6,715 bases of DNA from Candidatus Obscuribacterales bacterium (GTDB taxonomy: Bacteria; Cyanobacteriota; Vampirovibrionia; Obscuribacterales; Obscuribacteraceae): positions 1 to 6,715 of the forward strand of contig JAKFVJ010000156.1 in assembly GCA_021732245.1 (NCBI GenBank), in the 5' to 3' direction. Made by a program: the position numbers and the translations under genes. Positions 1 through 6,018 of this stretch are shown here, in pieces. Position 1 is the stretch's first letter. Every line of letters begins with the position of its first letter. A model generated the notes under the pieces. The model worked only from the letters and a program-made list of their open reading frames with translations. It was not told where the DNA came from and made no database searches.

Positions 1-655
1 GCACGATGCCGTCAATTGAGCCGCGCATGCTGGCGACAACAGGTAATACATACCGATCATTTCGCTTGGTGAAAATGGGCTCTTGCAAAACTTTTGATTG
101 CGCATTCTTATGAATTATTTTGGTCAGTTCATCGCGTATTTGATTATCGAGATGATGAACTTGCCTGCGCAATTGATTAAGAGTGGGACTGGCACTATCT
201 TTGACTTCGCCATCGTCTTCAATTGCTGCTTGAATCTCATTGGCTAGTTTTTCCAGTGAAAATAATTCGTTTGCAAATTTTGTAAGTTGTGGAAAACTTG
301 CTTTGTCCAAAAGCGATAAGCTCGACCGTGTAAGTCTTGTTGCTGTAAGAGCATGTTTGATAAAAGCAAGTTCTTTGCCCGATAGTGATGCTCCGGCCTT
401 CAGGCGTTGAATTGTTTCTGTTAGATCAGGCAGTTGTTCGAAGTTGAAACCCGATCTGCTTTCAATAAGACTTGCTGCTTCTTTGGTTTCTTCCAAAAGA
501 ATTTGGCAGACATTGAGCCCTGAAGAAGGCATGAGGTTTAAGCAGAGTTCGCGACTTTGAGCAGTATGCGCTTCATCGGCAAGCAAAGATTTCAGCCTGT
601 CCCATTCAAGAGCGCGTAATGTGCGGGTGCGGCAGTCTTGCCTTGTACTAACCAA
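1..655 (-). CDS. mutS2: Endonuclease MutS2, N-terminal 218 residues (cut by the left window edge)
   Basis: Translating the minus strand from TTG at 655 gives 218 codons open to the window edge. The N-terminus reads LRALEWDRLKSLLADEAHT (residues 13-31), the usual MutS2 opening in which the core domain begins at once, without the mismatch-recognition domain of MutS. Further family motifs are DDGEVKDSASPTLNQLRRQ (147-165) and RYVLPVVASMRGSIDGIV (201-218), matching the 'RYVLPVKAEYRG.I.GIV' segment of the family. The rest of the lever/clamp, the Walker ATPase and the C-terminal Smr nuclease domain lie outside the window; the family is usually about 780 aa. MutS2 proteins suppress recombination and, in Bacillus, rescue collided ribosomes. 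TTG is preferred as start because no ATG or GTG occurs before Met42, which would remove the conserved N-terminus. No clear Shine-Dalgarno precedes it, but it begins 8 bp after the upstream stop codon, which suggests translational coupling. Identity is firm; the exact start is less so. Confidence 0.93.
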   Translation of the reverse strand, partial: MVSTRQDCRTRTLRALEWDRLKSLLADEAHTAQSRELCLNLMPSSGLNVCQILLEETKEAASLIESRSGFNFEQLPDLTETIQRLKAGASLSGKELAFIKHALTATRLTRSSLSLLDKASFPQLTKFANELFSLEKLANEIQAAIEDDGEVKDSASPTLNQLRRQVHHLDNQIRDELTKIIHKNAQSKVLQEPIFTKRNDRYVLPVVASMRGSIDGIV

Positions 656-663
656 GGTCGTTA

Positions 664-1002
664 TTAGTTGAGTTCTGAATTTACCGGCATAGGCACTGTC
701 GCTTCCGGCAATTCAATTGTCGGTGCAACTTGAGTGACAGTCGGCGAAGGCGTTGGCTCAATAGGAGTCAGCGTGTTAATGCCCATGCTGCCCATGAGTT
801 TCTTCAGGCGAATTCTTTGCAGTTCATAGCAGCGATTGTTACGCTTATGAACAACGCCTATGCGTTCTAACTGCTTAATGGCTTCCAAGTGGTCTGTGGG
901 GACGTCCGCAACTTCAACGGTTCCTCTGGTTTCTAGCCAATTAATGGTTGGCGATAGAATCCTCAAAAGCTTGACCATCGGCTGCTCGAACATAGATGTC
1001 AT
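664..1002 (-). CDS. Small winged-helix-like protein of unknown function upstream of mutS2
   Basis: I do not recognise a named family for this 112-residue protein. Residues 10-65 are predicted by eye as helices followed by a basic beta-wing (GVVHKRNNRCYELQRIRLKK, 49-68). This resembles the second half of a winged helix-turn-helix domain, so DNA or RNA binding is plausible but unproven. Residues 79-112 form a low-complexity tail rich in Pro, Thr and Val (PTPSPTVTQVAPTIELPEA), probably disordered. There is no signal peptide or membrane segment. The start is well supported: GGAGGTGAGG lies at 1014-1005, a strong Shine-Dalgarno just before ATG 1002. The stop is only 8 bp from the mutS2 start, so the two are very probably co-transcribed and perhaps coupled. 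A DNA-binding accessory or regulator of mutS2 is a guess from position alone. Confidence 0.75.
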   Translation of the reverse strand: MTSMFEQPMVKLLRILSPTINWLETRGTVEVADVPTDHLEAIKQLERIGVVHKRNNRCYELQRIRLKKLMGSMGINTLTPIEPTPSPTVTQVAPTIELPEATVPMPVNSELN

Positions 1003-1004
1003 AT

Positions 1005-1014
1005 CCTCACCTCC
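1005..1014 (-). promoter_or_regulatory. Strong Shine-Dalgarno, overlapped by the palindrome CCACGTGG
   Basis: On the minus strand GGAGGTGAGG precedes ATG 1002 and offers two overlapping pairing options (GGAGG and GAGG). The perfect 8-bp palindrome CCACGTGG (1013-1020) covers its first two bases. Binding of a protein there, or pairing of the RNA, could affect translation, but an 8-bp palindrome may also be chance. Confidence 0.6.
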
Positions 1015-1050
1015 ACGTGGATTATGATTTTAACATCTTTACAACCAATT

Positions 1051-1080
1051 TGTCCCATAATACAGGGCTGGCAAGGGACA
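1051..1080 (-). other. Inverted repeat TGTCCC / GGGACA in the deoC downstream gap
   Basis: Perfect 6-bp arms (1051-1056 and 1075-1080) are separated by 18 bases, within the 97-bp gap between deoC and the small winged-helix-like gene. No T-run follows on the minus strand, so it is not an intrinsic terminator of the standard type. It could be an operator for the downstream pair, or an mRNA hairpin between cistrons. I see no well-spaced -35/-10 pair here, so readthrough from deoC is possible. Confidence 0.35.
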
Positions 1081-1099
1081 TAAGAATCCAGCTATCGCT

Positions 1100-1780
1100 T
1101 TAATAGCCTGCTTTTGCGGGCTGTTTGCCTTTGACAATGGCAACCCCTGCTGATGTGCCCAGGCGTGTAGCACCGGCATCTATAAGGGTCTGCGCCTTTT
1201 CCAGATCACGAATGCCGGCACTGGCTTTGATGCCCAGCGAGCTGCCGGCGATAGCCTTCTTGATCAATTGAATGTCTTCTACTGTTGCGCCCTTGCCGTC
1301 TTTGACAAAGCCGGTTGAAGTTTTGACCATGGCTGCTTCTGCCTTTACGCATGCAATAGCTGCTGCGGTTTTCTCTTCGTCAGTCAACAGATCACATTCG
1401 ATAATTACTTTGACAGGTGCGCCTTTGGATACTTTCACTATTGAGCGAATTTCGTCTGTGACATAGTCGATTTCGCCATCTTTGAGAGCGCCGATGTTAA
1501 TAACCAAATCAAGCTCTTCTGCGCCTTCAGAAATTGCACGTTGTGCTTCGGCAATTTTGATATCTGTGAGATTGGCTCCCAGAGGGAATCCTATTACGCA
1601 AGCAACAGCCACTTTGCTGGAAGACAACTCTTTTACAGCCTGACGAACATGGCAAGGATTGACGCACACGGAGTAGAAATTATGCTCCTTAGCTTCTTCG
1701 CAAAGCTTGGTTATCTCAGCACGAGTGGCTTGTGGGCTCAAAAGTGTGTGATCTATGTATTTGGCAATATCCTGGCTCAC
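1100..1780 (-). CDS. deoC: Deoxyribose-phosphate aldolase (DERA)
   Basis: DeoC cleaves 2-deoxy-D-ribose 5-phosphate to glyceraldehyde 3-phosphate and acetaldehyde, the last step of cytoplasmic deoxynucleoside breakdown. It is a single TIM barrel acting through a lysine Schiff base. From the GTG start the protein has 226 residues, the usual length of the short bacterial form. The N-terminus is IAKYIDHTLLSPQAT (5-19). The catalytic lysine is K153 in VKTSTGF, the second active-site lysine is K185 in GIKASAGIR, and the conserved aspartate is D91 in LDLVINIG. The C-terminal phosphate-binding GTSAG is at 208-212. I place the start at GTG 1780 because AAGGGGGA sits about 6 bases ahead of it; an in-frame TTG at 1798 would put this Shine-Dalgarno inside the gene and add an atypical MQGGRP. 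It follows the FMN reductase by 82 bp on the same strand. No other deo gene (deoA, deoB, deoD) is nearby, so its role may be general salvage. Confidence 0.96.
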   Translation of the reverse strand: MSQDIAKYIDHTLLSPQATRAEITKLCEEAKEHNFYSVCVNPCHVRQAVKELSSSKVAVACVIGFPLGANLTDIKIAEAQRAISEGAEELDLVINIGALKDGEIDYVTDEIRSIVKVSKGAPVKVIIECDLLTDEEKTAAAIACVKAEAAMVKTSTGFVKDGKGATVEDIQLIKKAIAGSSLGIKASAGIRDLEKAQTLIDAGATRLGTSAGVAIVKGKQPAKAGY

Positions 1781-1817
1781 GGGTCGTCCCCCTTGCAAAA
1801 GGTCTATGAAGGCGACA

Positions 1818-1823
1818 ATTATA
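1818..1823 (-). promoter_or_regulatory. Candidate -10 box for deoC (TATAAT)
   Basis: On the minus strand a consensus TATAAT lies 38 bases upstream of the deoC GTG, suiting a transcript start near 1811 and a short leader containing the Shine-Dalgarno. No recognisable -35 hexamer sits 16-18 bases upstream and there is no extended TGn, so activator dependence or chance is possible. Confidence 0.35.
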
Positions 1824-1831
1824 GCGCTTTG

Positions 1832-1860
1832 AAAGCCGGGATATGCCTTTTAACAGGCTT
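1832..1860 (-). other. Overlapping alternative hairpins downstream of the FMN reductase stop
   Basis: Just after the FMN reductase stop, the minus strand carries GCCTGTTAAAAGGC (1858-1845), a 4-bp stem. It overlaps a larger AAGCC...GGCTT pairing (1860-1856 with 1837-1833). The two stems share bases and exclude each other. Neither has a proper U-tract, so at best this is a weak terminator or mRNA 3' end ahead of the deoC -10 box. Confidence 0.25.
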
Positions 1861-1862
1861 CC

Positions 1863-2447
1863 TTATGGAGCTTTCAGCTTAGCGGCAATTTTGGCTACGT
1901 TGCGCCCTATATCCATGACCGCTTGTTGTTGCTTTTCGTCCTTTAGACTTCCACTATCGTTAAAAGCTTCATTAGCTTTGCTGACAGCAATCTGTTCGGG
2001 AATTACCAGCGAAAAGATGTTATTGAAGATTGCCCGCACGTGAACTAACCCGCGCAAGCCGCCTAAAGCTCCTGGAGAAGCGCTCATGAGACCAACTACT
2101 TTGCCTTTAAAACAAGCCAGATTGCCTTCGCCCTGCACGGGACGCGATGCCCAATCGATAGCATTTTTCAAAGCTGCCGTAATTGAGCTGTTGTACTCAG
2201 GAGCTGAAATCAAAAAGCCGTCGTGACTTAACATCAAGTCTTTGAGTTTGCGTGCACCTGGTGGCAGTCCGTCGGCATCTTCATGATCTTGATTGAAGAT
2301 TGGCAAATCAAAATCAGCAAGATCTATGAAAGTGGTATCAGCACCGGCTTCTTTCGCACCTGCTTCGGCAATTTTTACAAGCTTTTTGTTGAACGAGTTT
2401 TTTCGCAGCGAGCCTGCGAAGACGAGCAACTTCGGTTTAGTTGACAT
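1863..2447 (-). CDS. NADPH-dependent FMN reductase family protein (flavodoxin fold)
   Basis: This 194-residue protein belongs to the NADPH-dependent FMN reductase family, cytoplasmic flavoproteins that pass electrons from NAD(P)H to FMN, quinones, chromate or azo compounds. The strand-loop LLVFAGSLRKNSFNKKL (7-23) carries the FMN-phosphate loop GSLRKNSFN. APEYNSSITAALKNAIDW (82-99) is the second hallmark, binding the flavin ring and dimer partner. The segment ASPGALGGLR (123-132) matches the third flavin-contact loop. ATG 2447 is chosen over the in-frame ATG at 2474 because AAGGAGT lies about 8 bases ahead of it and the family normally starts a few residues before the first beta strand. The in-vivo substrate cannot be told from sequence; ChrR/ArsH/azoreductase-like names would be over-calls. 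It sits between carB (148 bp upstream, with a repeat in the gap) and deoC (82 bp downstream), all on one strand. Confidence 0.93.
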   Translation of the reverse strand: MSTKPKLLVFAGSLRKNSFNKKLVKIAEAGAKEAGADTTFIDLADFDLPIFNQDHEDADGLPPGARKLKDLMLSHDGFLISAPEYNSSITAALKNAIDWASRPVQGEGNLACFKGKVVGLMSASPGALGGLRGLVHVRAIFNNIFSLVIPEQIAVSKANEAFNDSGSLKDEKQQQAVMDIGRNVAKIAAKLKAP

Positions 2448-2488
2448 TTTGACTACTCCTTGCCTCTTTGTCATAAGAGTTCAGTTAT

Positions 2489-2556
2489 GTCACTCTGAGT
2501 GAAACGAAGAGTCTCACAAGTTAAGAAGCGAGATTCTTCGCTTCGCTCAGAATGAC
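2489..2556. repeat. Imperfect 27-bp inverted repeat, REP/MITE-like
   Basis: The left arm 2489-2515 and right arm 2530-2556 match in inverted orientation at 23 of 27 positions, with a 14-base loop. The right arm read on the minus strand begins GTCATTCTGAGCGAAGCGAA. The symmetry continues weakly outward to 2482 and 2563 (4 of the next 7 positions). The four mismatches split into two G-U wobbles in either RNA orientation, so both transcripts could fold. There is no open reading frame inside. From memory, palindromes of the type GTCATTCTGAGCGAAGCGAA are scattered in intergenic regions of many bacterial genomes; I could not verify this here. It fills the gap between carB and the FMN reductase, where a transcript hairpin might attenuate readthrough or protect the carB mRNA end. 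There is no T-run typical of an intrinsic terminator. Confidence 0.8.
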
Positions 2557-2595
2557 GTTACAGTGTTGTGACTCATTGCGGGTTTACTGAGTTTC

Positions 2596-5500
2596 CTATG
2601 CGTTGCTGGGTACTTCGCGAGTTGCTTTTTCCCAGTAAGCAATATTGCTGTGGTATTCCTGCAGGCTCTTCACTGCCAATGGACCAGCTTGTAGAGCAGA
2701 AATACCGGATACGGTCGCCCGGGCACCAGATAAGGTTGTCACTACAGGGACGTTGTAATTGATTGATGCTTGTCGAATTACTTGATCGTCGACATGCGCA
2801 GTACGTCCCGATGGGATGTTAATGACTAGATTGATCTCGCCGTTTTTAATTCGGTCAACCAAGTTAGGTCTGCCTTCGGAAACTTTGTTGACGGTCACTA
2901 CAGGAATGCCGCCGGATCTGACAACGGATGCTGTTCCCCGTGTGGCCACAAGTTCAAAGCCTAATTGATAAAGACTTTGTGCAATAGGCACCACTTCTTG
3001 TTTGTAGTGATCCGACACGCTTATGAAAACACGTCCTTTGACAGGCAGATCGTGACTGGCGGCAAGTTGTGCTTTTGCAAATGCCAGTCCAAACTGAGAG
3101 GCAACTCCCATTACTTCGCCTGTCGAGCGCATTTCCGGACCAAGAGCAATTTGCGCGCCTGGAAAACGCTTGAACGGAATGACCACGGATTTGACAGAAA
3201 CATGTGGCGGAATTAGACGTTGGCTTATATTCAATTCGGAAAGCTTTTTGCCTGCCATAACTTTCGCTGCTAGTTTTGCCCATGGAACACCTGTCGCCTT
3301 CGATACAAAAGGCACCGTGCGACTGGCTCGTGGATTGACTTCCAGAACATAGAGCAATTCGTCTTTCACGGCAAATTGAATATTCATCAAACCAACTACC
3401 TTGAGTTCGCGTGATAATGATTCTGTTGCTGAGCGAATTTCTTCAAGCGTTTTCAGCGGAATGGATTGAGTCGGCAAAACGCAGGTGCTGTCGCCGGAGT
3501 GCACGCCTGCTTGTTCGATGTGCTCCATGATACCGGCAATGATTGTTTCTTGCCCATCGCAAATTGCATCGACGTCAATTTCAATTGCGTTTTCCAGGAA
3601 TTTGTCGATAAGCACTGGACGGTCCGGCTCAATGCGCAGGGCAGTGGAAAGCCAGCGTTGCAATTCGTCTTCGCTGTAGAGAATTTCCATTGCTCGACCA
3701 CCAAGCACATAACTTGGTCTGACTAGAACCGGATAACCAACTTCCCTGGCGATGCGTTGTGCCTCTTCCATGCTGTAGGCAGTTGAGCCAGGCGGCTGAC
3801 GCAATCCGAGTTTCTTTATCATGTCGTTGAAGAGGGCTCTGTCTTCAGCTCTGTCGATTGACTCCGGAGCCGTGCCAAGAATTTTTATGCCGCGAGCTTC
3901 CAGTCCGCGTGATAATTTAAGTGGAGTTTGTCCGCCGAGTTGAACAATTACACCAAGCGGCTTTTCTTCCATGGCAATGTGCGTGATGTCTTCCAGCGTC
4001 AGAGGTTCAAAGTAGAGCCTGTCTGAAACGTCGTAATCGGTAGAAACAGTTTCCGGGTTGGAGTTGACCATAATGGCTTCCAGTCCCATTTCACGCAAAG
4101 CTAGACTTGCTTGTACGCAGCAATAGTCAAACTCAATGCCTTGACCAATGCGGTTTGGACCGCCGCCAAGGATAATTACCTTTTGCTTGTCTGAAGGCGG
4201 AACTTCAGATTCTTTCTCGTAGGTTGAATAGAGGTAAGGAGTGGAGGCAAGAAATTCTGCCGCGCAAGTATCTACTGTTTTGTAAGTGGGGAAAATCTTG
4301 AATTGCGAACGCAGCTCAAATACTTGATCCTCACTTACTTTCTTGCCGTCTCTGCTAATGGCATGTGCAATTTGTCTGTCGGAAAATCCAAGTTGTTTCA
4401 AATGAGTCAAATAGGCTTTGTCCAAGTCATTCAAGCTCTTGCCGTTTAGTTGTTTGGTCTCTTGCCAAATTTCCAGCAAGTTGTCGAGGAACCAAGGATC
4501 GATGTTTGTCAGCTCGTCAATTTCATCCAAAGACAATCCGGCTTCAAAGGCGCCAAAAATATCTGTTAGTCGGTGGCGATTTGGAACAGATAAGCGCTTA
4601 CGCCATTCGCTGGCATCGGCTTCCAGTCTTGAAGGTATTGCTGTAAATCCATTTAGTCCCAATTCCAGTCCTCGCAAAGCCTTTTGCATGGATTCCTGGA
4701 AGGTGCGGCCGATTGCCATTACTTCACCGACGGATTTCATCTGTGTCGTAAGAGTGTTATCGGCTCCTGCGAATTTCTCGAAATTGAAGCGTGGAATTTT
4801 AGTAATTACATAGTCAATTACAGGCTCGAATGAGGCTGGCGTCGACTTGGTAATGTCGTTGGGGATTTCATCGAGGGTCAGACCAACTGCTAATTTAGCG
4901 GCAATTTTGGCAATCGGATATCCAGTCGCTTTGCTTGCTAATGCTGATGAACGCGAAACGCGCGGATTCATTTCAATAACTACAATACGCCCTGTTTCAG
5001 GACATACGCCGAATTGAATATTTGAGCCGCCAGTGTCTACACCGACTGCGCGAATTACTTTTATTGCTGCGTTACGTAGCTCCTGATATTCTTTGTCACT
5101 TATTGTCTGCAATGGCGCAACGGTTATGGAGTCGCCTGTATGCACGCCCATAGGATCAAAGTTTTCAATCGAGCAGATGATTACCACGTTGTCCTGGCAA
5201 TCACGCATTACTTCCAATTCGAGTTCTTTCCAGCCAAGGACACTTTCTTCCAGCAATATTTCATTGACTGGGCTGGCATTTAGTCCGGATTGAGCAATGT
5301 CATCCAGCTCTTCCTGATTGTAGGCAATACCACCGCCGGCGCCGCCGAGAGTAAACGCCGGACGAATAATGATGGGAAAACCAATTTCATTGGCAATGTC
5401 TTTTACATCGCCCAACTTTCTAGCAATGCCGGATTTTGGTACATACAATCCAATCTCAAGCATTTTAGCTTTGAAGAGATCGCGATCTTCTGCCAGTTTA

Positions 5501-5868
5501 ATTGCTTTGAGTTTGGCGCCGATAAGTTCAACACTGTGCTCTTCCAGAAAACCGGATTCAGCTAACTCAACAGCTACGTTCAAAGCTGTTTGACCGCCCA
5601 TGGTCGGCAAAAGCGCATCAGGCTTTTCTCTTTTGATGACCTCGCGCGCAACAGATGCTGTTACCGGTTCGATATATGTTCTATCCGCCACTTCCGGATC
5701 AGTCATGATCGTTGCCGGATTGGAGTTAATAAGGACGACTTCAAAACCCTCTTCTTTGAGCGCCTTGCAAGCCTGCGTCCCGGAATAGTCGAATTCGCAA
5801 GCCTGACCAATCGTTATCGGACCAGCCCCCAAAACCAGAATCTTTTTCAAGTCGGTACGTTTAGGCAT
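2596..5868 (-). CDS. carB: Carbamoyl-phosphate synthase large subunit
   Basis: With the glutaminase subunit CarA, CarB makes carbamoyl phosphate from bicarbonate, ammonia from glutamine and two ATP, feeding pyrimidine and arginine synthesis. From ATG 5868 it has 1090 residues, full family length. Domains by homology to E. coli CarB: carboxyphosphate ATP-grasp (about 1-403) with R129, R169, E299 and N301; oligomerisation domain (about 404-555); carbamoyl-phosphate ATP-grasp (about 560-937) with R717, E843 and N845; MGS-like allosteric domain (about 938-1090). Both halves show the duplicated motifs GAGPITIGQ/GGGPNRIGQ, NSNPATI/NSNPETV and MNPRVSRSS/VNPRASRTV. The UMP/IMP-site equivalents K956, T976, T979, K995 and N1017 are present. 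The E. coli ornithine-contact Glu892 is replaced by Ser894. ATG 5868 gives the usual MPKRTD start; an in-frame GTG at 5898 would add ten residues, one base pair of them inside the upstream dyad, and has no Shine-Dalgarno. carA is not beside it: upstream is a divergent gene, downstream an FMN reductase. Confidence 0.98.
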   Translation of the reverse strand: MPKRTDLKKILVLGAGPITIGQACEFDYSGTQACKALKEEGFEVVLINSNPATIMTDPEVADRTYIEPVTASVAREVIKREKPDALLPTMGGQTALNVAVELAESGFLEEHSVELIGAKLKAIKLAEDRDLFKAKMLEIGLYVPKSGIARKLGDVKDIANEIGFPIIIRPAFTLGGAGGGIAYNQEELDDIAQSGLNASPVNEILLEESVLGWKELELEVMRDCQDNVVIICSIENFDPMGVHTGDSITVAPLQTISDKEYQELRNAAIKVIRAVGVDTGGSNIQFGVCPETGRIVVIEMNPRVSRSSALASKATGYPIAKIAAKLAVGLTLDEIPNDITKSTPASFEPVIDYVITKIPRFNFEKFAGADNTLTTQMKSVGEVMAIGRTFQESMQKALRGLELGLNGFTAIPSRLEADASEWRKRLSVPNRHRLTDIFGAFEAGLSLDEIDELTNIDPWFLDNLLEIWQETKQLNGKSLNDLDKAYLTHLKQLGFSDRQIAHAISRDGKKVSEDQVFELRSQFKIFPTYKTVDTCAAEFLASTPYLYSTYEKESEVPPSDKQKVIILGGGPNRIGQGIEFDYCCVQASLALREMGLEAIMVNSNPETVSTDYDVSDRLYFEPLTLEDITHIAMEEKPLGVIVQLGGQTPLKLSRGLEARGIKILGTAPESIDRAEDRALFNDMIKKLGLRQPPGSTAYSMEEAQRIAREVGYPVLVRPSYVLGGRAMEILYSEDELQRWLSTALRIEPDRPVLIDKFLENAIEIDVDAICDGQETIIAGIMEHIEQAGVHSGDSTCVLPTQSIPLKTLEEIRSATESLSRELKVVGLMNIQFAVKDELLYVLEVNPRASRTVPFVSKATGVPWAKLAAKVMAGKKLSELNISQRLIPPHVSVKSVVIPFKRFPGAQIALGPEMRSTGEVMGVASQFGLAFAKAQLAASHDLPVKGRVFISVSDHYKQEVVPIAQSLYQLGFELVATRGTASVVRSGGIPVVTVNKVSEGRPNLVDRIKNGEINLVINIPSGRTAHVDDQVIRQASINYNVPVVTTLSGARATVSGISALQAGPLAVKSLQEYHSNIAYWEKATREVPSNA

Positions 5869-5894
5869 ATGTCCAATCTCAATGCGAGGTGAAA

Positions 5895-5907
5895 ACACTG
5901 ACAGTGT
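5895..5907. promoter_or_regulatory. Perfect dyad ACACTG-A-CAGTGT in the carB leader
   Basis: The 13-bp sequence has two perfect 6-bp arms around one central base. It lies about 27 bases upstream of the carB ATG and about 19 bases downstream of the candidate carB -10. That position suits a repressor operator; as RNA it could form only a short stem. A wider AAAAC/GTTTT pair (5892-5896 and 5912-5916) flanks it asymmetrically. No known regulator motif is recognised. Confidence 0.4.
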
Positions 5908-5925
5908 ACTAGTTTTGCTCGTGAG

Positions 5926-5934
5926 ATTTTACCA
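5926..5934 (-). promoter_or_regulatory. Candidate extended -10 promoter for carB (TGGTAAAAT)
   Basis: On the minus strand TAAAAT (5931-5926) is preceded by TGG, making an extended -10, which can work with a weak -35; no good -35 is seen 17 bases upstream. The transcript would start near 5919, giving a leader of about 50 bases containing the dyad at 5895-5907. It abuts the plus-strand TTGACA at 5936-5941. Confidence 0.35.
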
Positions 5935-5973
5935 CTTGACATCAGGTCTCCATGTTTTGAAATATTAGATCGG

Positions 5974-6002
5974 TTGGTACATGACTAGTAACGGCTTATC
6001 TT
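5974..6002 (+). promoter_or_regulatory. Candidate promoter for the secreted hydrolase
   Basis: TTGGTA (5974-5979) and TATCTT (5997-6002) are spaced by 17 bases, each matching consensus at 4 of 6 positions. Transcription would start only about 10 bases before the ATG. An alternative uses the perfect TTGACA at 5936-5941 with AATATT at 5961-5966, but its 19-base spacing is long. Both calls are weak. Confidence 0.25.
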
Positions 6003-6018
6003 TGAAACTGGGTCTTAA

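Noticed and set aside
1107..1124. Hairpin AGCCCGC / GCAGGCT at the deoC 3' end considered as a terminator
   Set aside because: The stem contains a mismatch, lies inside the last codons and is not followed by a T-run on the minus strand.
1448..2043. Plus-strand open frames across deoC and the FMN reductase (e.g. 1541-1882)
   Set aside because: Both minus-strand genes have intact catalytic motifs and Shine-Dalgarno sites; the plus-strand frames do not.
2489..2556. Inverted repeat considered as an intrinsic terminator of carB or part of a CRISPR array
   Set aside because: No T-tract follows on either strand, and there is a single unit with no regularly spaced repeats.
2954..3726. Several 80-110 aa open frames on both strands inside carB
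   Set aside because: They overlap a full-length, well-conserved carB frame, have no recognisable motifs or ribosome sites, and their translations read as out-of-frame shadow sequence.
4365..5892. Plus-strand open frames of 62-131 aa opposite the 5' half of carB
   Set aside because: They are antisense shadows of the conserved ATP-grasp domain; no domain or start signal supports them.
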